Positions 52,420 through 61,702 of a stretch of 64,000 nucleotides of DNA are shown here, piece by piece. Source of the DNA: Poriferisodalis sp965116245 (GTDB taxonomy: Bacteria > Actinomycetota > Acidimicrobiia > Acidimicrobiales > Poriferisodalaceae); contig OZ220497.1 in assembly GCA_965116245.1 (NCBI GenBank), forward strand, positions 496,001 through 560,000, written 5' to 3'. Position 1 is the first letter of the stretch, and each line of letters opens with the position of its first letter. Made by a program: the position numbers and the translations under genes. A model generated the notes under the pieces. The model was given only the letters and a program-made list of their open reading frames with translations, had not been told where the DNA came from and made no database searches.

Positions 52420-53637
52420 ATGGCCGTGCCGATCGCCGACGTGGAGATGCCTGAGGTTGAGCTCAACCCGATGACCTGGCAGGACCAACGACAAGAGTTG
52501 GTTGACCTGCTGGAAGCAGGCGAGTGGATAGCGCGTACTCCCCTCGGTTACGTCATCACCGGCTACGACGATGCTGCCGCCATGCTGCGCGACGGCCGCT
52601 GGCACTCCGCTATCGGGCTCATCGCGGAAATGCAGGGCTACAACGACGCAGAATTTCGTCAGCGCACCAGCAACAACATCTTGGCCATGGAGGGCGAAGA
52701 GCACCACCGGCTCCGCCGACTAGTGGGCCCAGCGTTTACCCCAAAATCGGCCGAGCGGTACCGCCCGTTTATGGCAGAGGTCATCAACGAACTGCTAGAT
52801 CCGATCTGCCAGCGGGGCCGCGCAGAATTCGTCAGCGAGGTGTGCGACCCCTACCCCATCCCGATCATCTGCGCGTTGCTCGGAGCGCCGCGCGAGGACT
52901 GGCAGTTCTTCAGCCGCATCGCAACAGACGTGTTTCGCATATTCAACCGCAACCTTCACCACGACGGTCCGACCATTGTCGCTGCGCAGGACGAAATGGC
53001 TACTTACATGACGGCCATGATCGCCGAGCGTCGCTCCAACCCCCGCGACGACCTGCTGACAGATCTGATAGCTGCAGAAGAAGCTGGCGATCGGTTGTCC
53101 ACTGAGGAGCTATTGTCGCTAGCCAACTCGCTGCTGCTCGCTGGCACAGACACCACCCGCAATCAGCTTGCGTGCGCTGTCGCGTTGTTTGCGCAGCGGC
53201 CGGACCAGCTCCGACTGCTCGCCGATGACCCGTCGCTGGCGCCCAGTGCGGTGGAAGAGATGATGCGATACCTGGGCGCTATACGCGGCACCGCTCGCTA
53301 CGCCAGCGAGCCGATCATCTATCGCGACATTGAGTTCGCACCCAACACGTTCATCTTCCCGAGCCTGGTTGCCGCCAACTACGACGCCGAGAAGTTCGCC
53401 GAACCGCTTGACTTTGACATCACCCGCCGGTCGGGAACGCCTCACATGACCTTCGGCAGCGGCATCCACCACTGTCTCGGGGCCTTCTTGGCCCGAGCCG
53501 AGTTGCAGGAGGCGCTCACTGCGGTAGCAAAGCGAATGCCAAATCTGCAACTCGATGGCGAAGTGGAATGGAAGCCGATGTCAAACGGCATCTGGGGCCC
53601 CGCTGTATTGCCAATCAGCTTCACGCCGGGTAGCTGA
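52420..53637 (+). CDS. cytochrome P450
   Basis: 405 aa soluble bacterial P450. I-helix oxygen-binding AGTDTT (from 241), the K-helix ExxR in EEMMR, and the heme loop FGSGIHHCLG with axial Cys352. The N-terminus is hydrophilic, as in CYP families using ferredoxin. No ferredoxin gene is adjacent. Substrate cannot be inferred; steroid, terpene or fatty-acid hydroxylation fits the neighbourhood. Confidence 0.93.
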   Translation: MAVPIADVEMPEVELNPMTWQDQRQELVDLLEAGEWIARTPLGYVITGYDDAAAMLRDGRWHSAIGLIAEMQGYNDAEFRQRTSNNILAMEGEEHHRLRRLVGPAFTPKSAERYRPFMAEVINELLDPICQRGRAEFVSEVCDPYPIPIICALLGAPREDWQFFSRIATDVFRIFNRNLHHDGPTIVAAQDEMATYMTAMIAERRSNPRDDLLTDLIAAEEAGDRLSTEELLSLANSLLLAGTDTTRNQLACAVALFAQRPDQLRLLADDPSLAPSAVEEMMRYLGAIRGTARYASEPIIYRDIEFAPNTFIFPSLVAANYDAEKFAEPLDFDITRRSGTPHMTFGSGIHHCLGAFLARAELQEALTAVAKRMPNLQLDGEVEWKPMSNGIWGPAVLPISFTPGS

Positions 53638-53656
53638 GCCCAGCTCAACTTAGCGC

Positions 53657-53742
53657 CAGCGCTAGCACCACAGCGCTAGCTCCGCTGGGTGCCACCGCAG
53701 GCATCTGGGCGCTGGCATCTGGGCTAGGGCATCTGGGAGCTG
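53657..53742. repeat. 10-mer direct repeat and three tandem 14-mers between convergent genes
   Basis: CAGCGCTAGC occurs at 53657 and 53671. Then GCATCTGGGCGCTG, GCATCTGGGCTAGG and GCATCTGGGAGCTG lie head to tail at 53701-53742, ending 2 nt before the HU stop codon. Confidence 0.7.
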
Positions 53743-53744
53743 GC

Positions 53745-54023
53745 TCAGCTCATCAGTTCCTTTTTCATGGCCGCAGCGGTCGCCAGTTTCAGCGAACGAC
53801 TCGGACCAATCTCAATGGACTCGCCCGTCTGGGGGTTGCGGCCCGTGCGGGCACCGCGTTCGGACATAGAAAACGAGCCGAATCCTGGCCAGCTCACCTT
53901 TCCACCAGCCTTGACTTCTTCCACAACCAGATCAAAGAACGCCGACAGAGTGCGCTCTGCCTCGTCTTTGGTTACGCCAGCAGTTTCAGCTACTGCCTTG
54001 ATGGTGTCTGCTTTGTTGGCCAC
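53745..54023 (-). CDS. HU/IHF-family DNA-binding protein
   Basis: 92 aa, the standard HU length. TIKAVAETAGVTKDEAERTLSAFFDLVVEEVKAGGKV and PGFGSFSMSERGARTGRNPQTGE, the arm region including the conserved RNPQTG, followed by LKLATAAAMKKEL. It lacks the Lys-rich tail of mycobacterial HU. GTG start with GAGAGGA upstream. Nucleoid-associated protein that bends DNA; the only clear DNA-binding protein of this kind in the window. Confidence 0.93.
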   Translation of the reverse strand: MANKADTIKAVAETAGVTKDEAERTLSAFFDLVVEEVKAGGKVSWPGFGSFSMSERGARTGRNPQTGESIEIGPSRSLKLATAAAMKKELMS

Positions 54024-54144
54024 GGTTGAGTTCCTCTCTCAGAGTGAATCGGGGCGCATGAGTCGCAATAGGAAACCCCGAGGTGATGGCTTTGCGGCCC
54101 GTTGTATATCGGTATAGCGGGTCGCTTGCACCCTACGACAAGCA

Positions 54145-55032
54145 TCAAGCTCGCCGGTCACTAGGTGCCTCGCTGCGCACATCAAACGCATCGCGCAGCC
54201 CGTCGCCCACGAAGTTCACACACAACACAGTAACCGCGATGGCCGCACCAGGCGGGATCACGAGCCATGGAGCGACTGTCATGAAGCCCTCGTTGCCGCC
54301 CAGCATGTTACCCCATGTGGGTGTATGCGCAGGGCTGACACCGAACCCGAGAAAGCTCAGCACCGATTCGGCGAGGATCGCTGCCGCTGCCGCGAGCGAG
54401 ACCGCTACAGCCATCTCTCCCATCAGGTTCGGCACTAGGTGACCGAACATGACTCGCCAAGCGCCTGCACCCATTGCCCTAGCTGCAGCCACAAACTCCA
54501 GCTCCCGCAAGGCAAGTACTTTGCCTCGAATGATTCGGGCCACGGCCATCCACCCCAGCAGGGACAACACCAGCACAACATCTGTAATGCTGTCGCCCAA
54601 CATACGCGCCAGCATCATGACCACCATCAGACTCGGGAGCGCGAGCAGCGTGTCGGTCAGCCGCATCAGTACTGCATCTACAGCACCGCCCAAGTATCCG
54701 GCGATCATGCCGATCATCGTCCCGCCGATGGTCGCAAGCAAGGCCACCGATACACCAACGGCGAGCGTGACACGACCGGCGTAGAGCATCTGACTAAACG
54801 TGTCCCGGCCCAGAGTGTCAGTGCCCAGCAGATAACTAAGGCCTGGCTCGGCCAGCACATTGGTTGGATGCGTGCGACCCGACGAATAAGGCGCGAGCAC
54901 TCCAGCACCAACCGTCGCCACGGTGATGCCCACCAATATCGTCAGCGATACCAATGCTGTGCGTCGGCGCGCGAATCGTTGCCAAGACCGTGCCTGCGGC
55001 CGCTCGGTGCCGCCACCCTCAGCGGCTGCCAC
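54145..55032 (-). CDS. ABC transporter permease, DppC/OppC-like
   Basis: 295 aa, about six membrane helices. LLGTDTLGRDTFSQMLYAGRVTLAVG and the cytoplasmic EAA loop ELEFVAAARAMGAGAWRVMFGHLVPN are those of the second dipeptide/oligopeptide permease. Its GTG start overlaps the DppB-like stop by 14 nt. It is the last gene of a binding protein - permease - permease operon; the two ATPase genes that usually follow are absent. Confidence 0.9.
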   Translation of the reverse strand: MAAAEGGGTERPQARSWQRFARRRTALVSLTILVGITVATVGAGVLAPYSSGRTHPTNVLAEPGLSYLLGTDTLGRDTFSQMLYAGRVTLAVGVSVALLATIGGTMIGMIAGYLGGAVDAVLMRLTDTLLALPSLMVVMMLARMLGDSITDVVLVLSLLGWMAVARIIRGKVLALRELEFVAAARAMGAGAWRVMFGHLVPNLMGEMAVAVSLAAAAAILAESVLSFLGFGVSPAHTPTWGNMLGGNEGFMTVAPWLVIPPGAAIAVTVLCVNFVGDGLRDAFDVRSEAPSDRRA

Positions 55033-56005
55033 GACGGATCCTCGGATCCAGCACGCCGTAGAACAGATCGGCTGTCAGGTTCATCCCGATTACCGAGACT
55101 GCCACGATCATCGTGGTCGCCAGCAATACCGGGTAGTCGCCGCCGAACATGGAGTCCAAAAACAACTGACCCATGCCCGGGTACTGGAATACCCGCTCGG
55201 TTACAACCAGTCCGCCAACAAGCTGGCCAATGTCCACAGCAGCCTGTGTGGTCACAGGGATCAGTGCATTACGGACACCGTGGCGCACGACCACGGTGCG
55301 CTCGGACAGACCCTTGCCGCGCGCCGCTCGGATGTGATCGGAGTTCATGACGTCTAGCAGGCTCGCCCGCATGTAGCGGCTGTACACCGCGATCAGTTGC
55401 AACGACAAAGCCATCGCTGGCAGCGCCAAGTGTCGCGCCCGATCCACCAGGTTGAACCCCTGCTGTCCTGGTGAGTACAACCCCGCGGTGGGAAGCAGGG
55501 GCGGCGCTACGCCCAGCCACTTTGCCAGGTGCAACCCGAACAGCAACTGCAACATGAGCCCCAGCCAGAACACCGGAATCGATATCCCGACGAACGAGAA
55601 CGTCGTCGCGGCATGGTCAACGAACGTGTTGTAGCGCACCGCCGACACGGTTCCGACAGCAATGCCCAATGCCAGCGACAACACGACCGCGGTGCCCACA
55701 AGTACGACGGTGTTGGCGAGAGCGGTGCGCACGATGGGCCACACGTCTGATCCGTTGCGCACCAGAGACGTACCCAGATCGCCTGTTACGAAGTCACTTA
55801 GCCATCCCAAGTAACGAACGGGCAGCGGGTCCTCTAGTCCCAGGGACTCAAAGTATGCCGCCCGGTCCGCCGAGGAAACTCTCGGATTCAGGGCAAGGTC
55901 GCGACCCGGCTTGGCAATTCGATTCGCCGCCCAGAACACCGCGAATGAGATGGCCACCAATATCGGCACCGTTATCGCGATGCGTCGCAGGACGTAGCGC
56001 GCCAC
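55019..56005 (-). CDS. ABC transporter permease, DppB/OppB-like
   Basis: 328 aa with six helices and the DppB N-terminus MARYVLRRIAITVPILVAIS. EAA loop YMRASLLDVMNSDHIRAARGKGLSE; periplasmic DLGTSLVRNGSDVWPIV region. Forms the membrane channel with the DppC-like protein. GTG start, 67 nt after the binding-protein stop. Confidence 0.9.
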   Translation of the reverse strand: MARYVLRRIAITVPILVAISFAVFWAANRIAKPGRDLALNPRVSSADRAAYFESLGLEDPLPVRYLGWLSDFVTGDLGTSLVRNGSDVWPIVRTALANTVVLVGTAVVLSLALGIAVGTVSAVRYNTFVDHAATTFSFVGISIPVFWLGLMLQLLFGLHLAKWLGVAPPLLPTAGLYSPGQQGFNLVDRARHLALPAMALSLQLIAVYSRYMRASLLDVMNSDHIRAARGKGLSERTVVVRHGVRNALIPVTTQAAVDIGQLVGGLVVTERVFQYPGMGQLFLDSMFGGDYPVLLATTMIVAVSVIGMNLTADLFYGVLDPRIRRGSR

Positions 56006-56072
56006 GGCGCAGAGCCTGCCAGACCATCCGCGGATTAGTCGTTCATTGGAGCCGTCTTTGCTGTCTGTGTGC

Positions 56073-57884
56073 TCAGTTCGTCAGCACCTGCCAGTCGAAC
56101 ATGTCGAAGAAGCCTCCGTAGGGACTTGAAACGTAAGCACCGGGACCTCTCACGGCCTCGGTATCCCAGATGATCATGTTGGGCAAGACATACAGCGGAA
56201 TCCACGGCACGTCGTCCGCCAAAATCTCGCTCAGCTGATGCACCAACTCCAGGCGGTGAGTCGGGTCAACTGCGGCATCAATTGCGAACGCCAAATCGCT
56301 GGCTTGTTGGTTACGGTAAGCGGTGAAGTTCTGACCGGAGTAACCGTTTTCCTCGGCGGGAATGCCATCAATGTCATAGAACCGCGCCACCGACGGATCC
56401 GGGTCTGTGCTGTTGGCGAATAGCGCCGCTGGTCCGAAGTTCATCGCTGGCAGACGATTCTGGAACAGTTCGCCCGGGTCATAGTTGACAATCTCCCAGC
56501 CGATTCCCAGCGGCGCAGTCATCTCTACCACTAGGGCTTGCACATCCTCGCGACGCTTGTTGCCAGCGGTGGTGTTCCACGCCAGCACCAGCGGTTCACC
56601 CTCGGCGTTTATCCATAAACCATCGGGGTCTGGCCGCGTCCAACCATCTGCTTCAAGCAGTTCTGCAACCTTGGCCGCGTCTTGTGAGTATTGGCTGAAA
56701 TCGGTTTTGCACCAAGATCCAAAGCCGGGATTCCATCCAGCACACTGCAACACCTCGGTTTCACCGACGATGGTGCCCAACGCTATGTCGGCGATACGTT
56801 CCCGATTGAGGGCGTGGGCGACGGCTTGGCGCACGTTGAGCGTCAGATCGAAACGTCGGTCAGGTGCGTCCTGGTTGAACCAAAGGCCTTCAATGAAGAC
56901 GCCTTCGCCCACCGAGTAGGTCAGGCTGCCGCCGACGCGTTCCCGGGCTCCGGGAAACGGCTGGGGCAAAGCGACAAGAACTTCGCCCGTCTGCAAAGCA
57001 AGCAGCTGCGAATCGCTGTCTTCGCGAGGCACCATCACAATGCGATCCACTATCGGGATGCGATCGGCATCCCAGTAGCTGTAGTTGGGCACCAAGATGT
57101 GCTGTTCGGAGTTCCATTCCTCTTGAATCCAGGGCCCGCCTGAGACGGTTATTTGGTCGTTCCACTTATCGGCGATGTCGGTGTCGGGACCCAGCTCGTG
57201 AGCTGGCAGCACCGCGCTAAACAGCGTCGGCCAAGGTGCGTAGGGCTCGCTGAAGGTGATGACCGCCGTATGGGGATCGGAGTGGTCGATGTCGGTGATG
57301 AGAGACAGGCCGATGGTGCTCAGTGTGCCAGTTGTGTCGAGCCCGGCACGCCACGTGAACCAGATGTCGGTGCTGGTGATGGGCTCCCCATCGCTCCATG
57401 TCGCGGCTGGGTTTAAGCGGTAGGTAAGCGTGAACGTCCCGTCATCAGCAGTGGACAGGCCGCCGTTCTCAACTGTCGGCTCCTCGGTAAGCAGCGACGA
57501 CGCCACGTATGTGTTGGTCTGATCCAACTCCATCAGTCTCGGCAACAGATGAGCGAACACCGACCAGATCGTCCAGCTTGCGTTCGCGCACGAAGTGACG
57601 GGGTTGATGCACTCAGGCCACTGTTCCACTGCGAGCACAAGAGTGCCGCCGGTCGACGCAGCCTCTGGGTCGGGCGCACTGGTTGCGTCGGGAACAGTGG
57701 TGGTGATGTCGGCTGCGTCGGTCGTAGTAGGGCTAGCTAGCGATGGGTCGGAGTCGCCGCCAGAACACGCCGCCAACAGCAGCGCAAACGCAGCAACTGC
57801 GCTCACGACTCGAGCCAAGTACCTCCGCCGCTGCGAGAAGTCGCGCGCACCAATCAACCGTTCAAGTGAAGGAAACTCCGCCAT
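56073..57884 (-). CDS. ABC transporter substrate-binding lipoprotein, dipeptide/oligopeptide (SBP_bac_5) family
   Basis: 603 aa. The signal ends LLLAAC (Cys40), then a Thr/Ser/Asp-rich linker to about 80. The SBP family 5 core follows: YRLNPAATWSDGEPITSTDIWFTWRA, LNVRQAVAHALNRERIADIALG, and a C-terminal HQLSEILADDVPWIPLYVLPN. Binds peptides or similar ligands outside the cell and delivers them to the following permeases. First gene of the operon. No strong Shine-Dalgarno sequence is seen. Confidence 0.9.
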   Translation of the reverse strand: MAEFPSLERLIGARDFSQRRRYLARVVSAVAAFALLLAACSGGDSDPSLASPTTTDAADITTTVPDATSAPDPEAASTGGTLVLAVEQWPECINPVTSCANASWTIWSVFAHLLPRLMELDQTNTYVASSLLTEEPTVENGGLSTADDGTFTLTYRLNPAATWSDGEPITSTDIWFTWRAGLDTTGTLSTIGLSLITDIDHSDPHTAVITFSEPYAPWPTLFSAVLPAHELGPDTDIADKWNDQITVSGGPWIQEEWNSEQHILVPNYSYWDADRIPIVDRIVMVPREDSDSQLLALQTGEVLVALPQPFPGARERVGGSLTYSVGEGVFIEGLWFNQDAPDRRFDLTLNVRQAVAHALNRERIADIALGTIVGETEVLQCAGWNPGFGSWCKTDFSQYSQDAAKVAELLEADGWTRPDPDGLWINAEGEPLVLAWNTTAGNKRREDVQALVVEMTAPLGIGWEIVNYDPGELFQNRLPAMNFGPAALFANSTDPDPSVARFYDIDGIPAEENGYSGQNFTAYRNQQASDLAFAIDAAVDPTHRLELVHQLSEILADDVPWIPLYVLPNMIIWDTEAVRGPGAYVSSPYGGFFDMFDWQVLTN

Positions 57885-58071
57885 GCGGCCACAAGCTAGG
57901 ACCTAGCTAAACGGCTTCAATGGCGGGCGCGGACAGCAACGCAACCTGCGCACAACACCGTGCCGCTCCCACACAAGACCTTACGATGCGCGCACGGCAC
58001 CGGTTCTGGCAGAGTTTCCAGCATTCGGTCGGCCCATCCGACCCATCGCTACAGCAAAGGAGCGATTTGAC

Positions 58072-60627
58072 GTGCTGGACGGCTACCGGATACTGGACCT
58101 GACCGACGACCGCGGACACCTGGCCGGGCTGCTGCTGGCTCAACTCGGTGCCGAGGTAGTGCTATGCGAACCGCCTAGCGGCCACCGCACGCGGCACCGC
58201 GGTCCATACGTTGACGACGTAGCCGATCCTGAGCGCGCAATTGAATTTCTCGTCTACAACCGAGGCAAGCGATCGGTGGTAGTTACAGATGCCGCACAGA
58301 TTGCCGACCTTGCCGCCGGTTGCGATGCGGTGATTTCGTGCGGCGCTCTTGAAGTGGATCTCGATGCGCTGCGCTCCGATAACCCGCAGCTCGTGACTGC
58401 GTCGATCACGCCCTTCGGCGAGACCGGTCCGAAAACCGGCTGGGCTGCCACTGACCTCACGCTCGCTGCTGCTAGCGGAACGATGTCGCTGACCGGGGAC
58501 AGCGATCGCGCTCCGGTGCGCATCGGATCTCCGCAGGTTTGGCACAACGCCGCAGTGGACACCGCTGGCGCTGTGCTTATTGCGCTACACGAACGGCAGG
58601 TCTCCGGGCTGGGTCAGCACGTAGACACCTCAGCCCAGCAGTCATTTGTGGACTGCACACAATTTCAGATGATGACGGTGCTTACCGGCGGCGATGTGCC
58701 TGTGCGACTCCCAGGTGCCGTGAACCTGGGTGGCTTTTTGATCCCTTGGGTGTATGAGTGCGCGGATGGCTACGTGACGGTTACGTTCCTCTTCGGCCCG
58801 ATGATCGCCCCATTCACAAGGCGCATCTTGTCATGGATATGCGAGGAGGGTTTCTGCGAGCCCGAGTTGCGCGACAAGGACTGGGTGGACTTCGGCATGG
58901 CCGTCGTGGAGGGCCGCGAGTCGATGGACACGTTCGATGAGGCGATCGCTGCGTTGACAGCGTTCGTGGCAACCAAGACCAAGAACGAGCTGCTAGAGCG
59001 GGCACTATCGGACAATCTGCTCGTCGCTCCCATCACCACCACGACCGATGTCCTAGCCCTGGAACACCTGCAGGTACGCGGCTACTGGCAGCGAGTTGAG
59101 ATGCCCCGCGCCGACGGTCCCGCATCGGTGCGGCTTTGCGGAGCTCTAGCCAAGACAACCGGCGAGCCGCTTGTTGACCTGCCCTCGGCACCGCGGCTCG
59201 GAGAGCACACTGCGTCTTACCTAACTGAGTCTTCTGTGAACGATGCCGCGTCTACCTGCAACGGTGCCAACGCGATGGTCGGCGCGGTCCGCACGCGCCC
59301 CGCGGCCGACCCTGGAAGTGAAGGTGAGCCCGCGCGGCAACCGATGCGTCGCCCACTCGATGGCATCAAGATCCTTGATTTCATGTGGGCTCTAGCCGGT
59401 CCAGGAGCGACCCGCACTTTGGCCGACTACGGCGCAACCGTCGTCAAGGTAGAGAGTGAGCTGAAGCCCGATGTGCTGCGCGGCGTCCATCCGTTTATCG
59501 GCGAAGAAGGTGGGCAGGAAAACGCCCTGCAATTCCATTCAATCAACGCTGGAAAGATGGACCTGACACTTGATTTGTCGCTGCCCCAAGCGCGTGAGGT
59601 GGTCCTGGACCTTGTGAAGTGGTGCGACGTGCTCACCGAGTCGTTCTCACCAAAGGCGATGGAGAACTGGGGTCTCACTTACGACGTGTTGCGCGAGGTG
59701 AATCCCCGCCTCGTGATGTTCTCAAGCTGCTTGATGGGTCAGACCGGTCCGATGCGCATGTATGCCGGTTTCGGCACGATGGCCGCCGCCATCGCTGGCT
59801 TCTATCCAGTGACGGGATGGCCCGACCGCATCCCGGCGGGTCCGTTCACGGCCTACACCGACTACATATCTCCGAAACTAGGTGTGATGCTGATCTTGTC
59901 GGCGCTGGCTAAACGGGACCGCACAGGCCATGGTCAGCACATTGACTTCGCCCAGATGGAGGGCGCGTTGCACTTCCTGGCCACGGAACTAGCCGACGAG
60001 GAAATCAACGGACGCACCGCTGGCAGAGCTGGCAACGCTGATCGTCACATGTGGCCTCACGGCGTGTACCCGACGGCTGGCGAAGACTGCTGGGTTGCTA
60101 TTGCCTGCGAAACCGACGCTCAATGGAGCGCACTGGCAGGATGTCTCGTGGAAGCATCGAAGGACAACAGCAGGCTGGCTGCCGCCTTGGCTGCAATTGG
60201 CACTGCACCGGATCGCGCGGCGAGCGACCTCGCGGCCATGGACCTTGAGTCCATAGACACTGCGGGCCGTCGTGTTCGTAGCGAGGCTATCGACTCAGCC
60301 ATCTGCGCCTGGACCGCGCCGCTGAAGGCAGCGGACGTAGAAGCAGAGCTGCAGCGACTCGGCGTGTCAGCTCATCGTGTGAACGACGCTGCGGACCTAG
60401 TGGCGGACCCTCAGATCATTGCCCGTGATCATTTCTTGTCGGTGCCGCACGCCAAGCACGGTCACACCTGGGTGGAGAACAGCAACTTCGAGCTGTCGCG
60501 TACGCCGGGTCGGCCGTTGTGGGGAGGACCTATGTTTGGCGAGCACAACATGGAAGTGCTTGAGGGCATTCTGGGTTACGACACCGAGCGGATAGCCGAC
60601 CTCGTCATTGCCGGTGCCATCACTTGA
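58072..60627 (+). CDS. tandem-domain CaiB/BaiF CoA-transferase (two full domains in one chain)
   Basis: 851 aa, about twice the family length. Domain 1 (1-385) starts LDGYRILDLTDDRGHLAGLLLAQLGAEV and has D185 in GQHVDTSAQQ; domain 2 (about 425-851) starts LDGIKILDFMWALAGPGATRTLADYGATV and has D625 in GQHIDFAQME. They are joined by an Ala/Asn-rich linker of about 40. Both catalytic aspartates remain. CaiB-type enzymes are normally intertwined homodimers, so this may be a covalent pseudo-heterodimer. AGGAG precedes the GTG start at 9 nt. Domain 1 resembles the gene at 62925. Confidence 0.9.
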   Translation: MLDGYRILDLTDDRGHLAGLLLAQLGAEVVLCEPPSGHRTRHRGPYVDDVADPERAIEFLVYNRGKRSVVVTDAAQIADLAAGCDAVISCGALEVDLDALRSDNPQLVTASITPFGETGPKTGWAATDLTLAAASGTMSLTGDSDRAPVRIGSPQVWHNAAVDTAGAVLIALHERQVSGLGQHVDTSAQQSFVDCTQFQMMTVLTGGDVPVRLPGAVNLGGFLIPWVYECADGYVTVTFLFGPMIAPFTRRILSWICEEGFCEPELRDKDWVDFGMAVVEGRESMDTFDEAIAALTAFVATKTKNELLERALSDNLLVAPITTTTDVLALEHLQVRGYWQRVEMPRADGPASVRLCGALAKTTGEPLVDLPSAPRLGEHTASYLTESSVNDAASTCNGANAMVGAVRTRPAADPGSEGEPARQPMRRPLDGIKILDFMWALAGPGATRTLADYGATVVKVESELKPDVLRGVHPFIGEEGGQENALQFHSINAGKMDLTLDLSLPQAREVVLDLVKWCDVLTESFSPKAMENWGLTYDVLREVNPRLVMFSSCLMGQTGPMRMYAGFGTMAAAIAGFYPVTGWPDRIPAGPFTAYTDYISPKLGVMLILSALAKRDRTGHGQHIDFAQMEGALHFLATELADEEINGRTAGRAGNADRHMWPHGVYPTAGEDCWVAIACETDAQWSALAGCLVEASKDNSRLAAALAAIGTAPDRAASDLAAMDLESIDTAGRRVRSEAIDSAICAWTAPLKAADVEAELQRLGVSAHRVNDAADLVADPQIIARDHFLSVPHAKHGHTWVENSNFELSRTPGRPLWGGPMFGEHNMEVLEGILGYDTERIADLVIAGAIT

Positions 60628-60719
60628 TAATCGGCACCTGAAACTTCAGCACCGGTTTTTCCAGCACCTGGAGCATTGGCACTTCACCTACTGGGCTACT
60701 GCGTCCACATTGGAGTCAA

Positions 60720-61148
60720 ATGAGCGACAACGACATGAACACAAACATGAACTACGAGCCGAACAATGAGCGGCAGAACGTCTCCAGCGGCGGACCGATG
60801 GAGAACGTCGCCGGTTACTCGCGGGCTGTGCGCGTGGGAAACTGGGTAGCAGTCGCGGGCACGACATCGTTGGGACCAGATGGCGTGGCGCATCCAGGTG
60901 ACTGCTATGGACAAGCCATCTTCACGCTTGGGGTAATAGAGCGAGCGTTGAACGAGGCTGGCGCAAATATGAGCGACGTCGTGCGGACCCGCTCATTCAT
61001 CACCGACATAGCGCTTGTTGACGATTTTGTCCGCGCCCACGGCGAGGTGTTCGGCCACATCAAGCCCGCGTCTACTCTGGTGGAAGTCTCGGGGCTAGTC
61101 GATCCCGAACTCGTCATCGAGATCGAAGTCGACGCCATCATTCGCTGA
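60720..61148 (+). CDS. RidA-family protein without the canonical arginine
   Basis: 142 aa with an Asn/Met-rich N-terminal tail of about 25. Core: SRAVRVGNWVAVAGTTSLGPDG, GQAIFTLGVIERALNEAGANMSDVVRTRSFITDI, IKPASTLVEVSGLVDPELVIEIEVDAI. In active RidA imine deaminases an Arg occupies the PAR-T position; here it reads PAST, so deaminase activity is doubtful. Follows the fused CoA-transferase at 92 nt and may be in its transcript. Confidence 0.85.
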   Translation: MSDNDMNTNMNYEPNNERQNVSSGGPMENVAGYSRAVRVGNWVAVAGTTSLGPDGVAHPGDCYGQAIFTLGVIERALNEAGANMSDVVRTRSFITDIALVDDFVRAHGEVFGHIKPASTLVEVSGLVDPELVIEIEVDAIIR

Positions 61149-61196
61149 ACACTTGATTGCGTTGAACACTTGATTGATAGATACTTGATTGACAAT
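61147..61196. repeat. three tandem 16-17-bp repeats after the RidA stop
   Basis: GAACACTTGATTGCGTT, GAACACTTGATTGATAG and ATACTTGATTGACAAT lie head to tail, starting at the stop codon. Further pairs follow: GCATCCAC twice at about 61211-61235 and TTGCGACGCG twice at about 61244-61263. Confidence 0.7.
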
Positions 61197-61255
61197 ATTC
61201 GCGGAGCTTGCGCATCCACGGAGCGCCGCATCCACTGAGCACTTTGCGACGCGTT

Positions 61256-61282
61256 GCGACGCGTGACTCAAAGACGCGTCGC
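61256..61282. terminator. hairpin directly after the DUF35 stop, between convergent genes
   Basis: GCGACGCGT-GACTCAAAG-ACGCGTCGC, a perfect 9-bp GC-rich stem with a 9-nt loop, abuts the stop codon of the DUF35 gene and lies 108 nt after the RidA stop. Probable shared terminator, without U tract. Confidence 0.5.
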
Positions 61283-61702
61283 TCAAACTGGTGCGAACCG
61301 CAGCAGCGCCGAACCCTCAGGTGTGGGGTCGAATACGGCCTGCACGGACTGGCCGATTCGCGCAGCGTCAGGGTCGCAGCCCACAATGTTCGTGAGCACA
61401 CGAGGGCCTTCAGCCAGCTCTACGTAGGCCAACACGAACGGTGCGGCTGCACGCCACGAACCAGGAATACGACGGGTGACTGTGCAGCTATAGACGGTGC
61501 CGCGCCCACTCGCTTCGAACCACGACACCGAAGCGCCGCCGCACACGTCGCAGCGCTGGCGCGGGTACCACACAACGTGGTCGCAGTCTTCGCAGCGAGG
61601 TAGCACCAGTCGGCCCTCGCTGGCAGCATCCCAGAACGGCTGCGTTTCGAGGTTCGGATTCGGCGGCGGAACCGGCAATCCCGAAGGGCCCAGATCGCTC
61701 AC
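61283..61702 (-). CDS. DUF35 (Zn-ribbon/OB-fold) acyl-CoA-associated protein
   Basis: 139 aa. A rubredoxin-like zinc ribbon with C37, C40, C51 and C54 (CEDC...CDVC), then an OB-fold: GRGTVYSCTVTRRIPG, PFVLAYVELAEGPRVLTNIVGCD. DUF35 proteins partner thiolase-like enzymes; ChsH2-type DUF35 domains form the hydratase/aldolase complex of steroid side-chain breakdown. Its start overlaps the stop of the thiolase-like gene by 4 nt (ATGA), supporting a complex. Confidence 0.9.
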   Translation of the reverse strand: MSDLGPSGLPVPPPNPNLETQPFWDAASEGRLVLPRCEDCDHVVWYPRQRCDVCGGASVSWFEASGRGTVYSCTVTRRIPGSWRAAAPFVLAYVELAEGPRVLTNIVGCDPDAARIGQSVQAVFDPTPEGSALLRFAPV

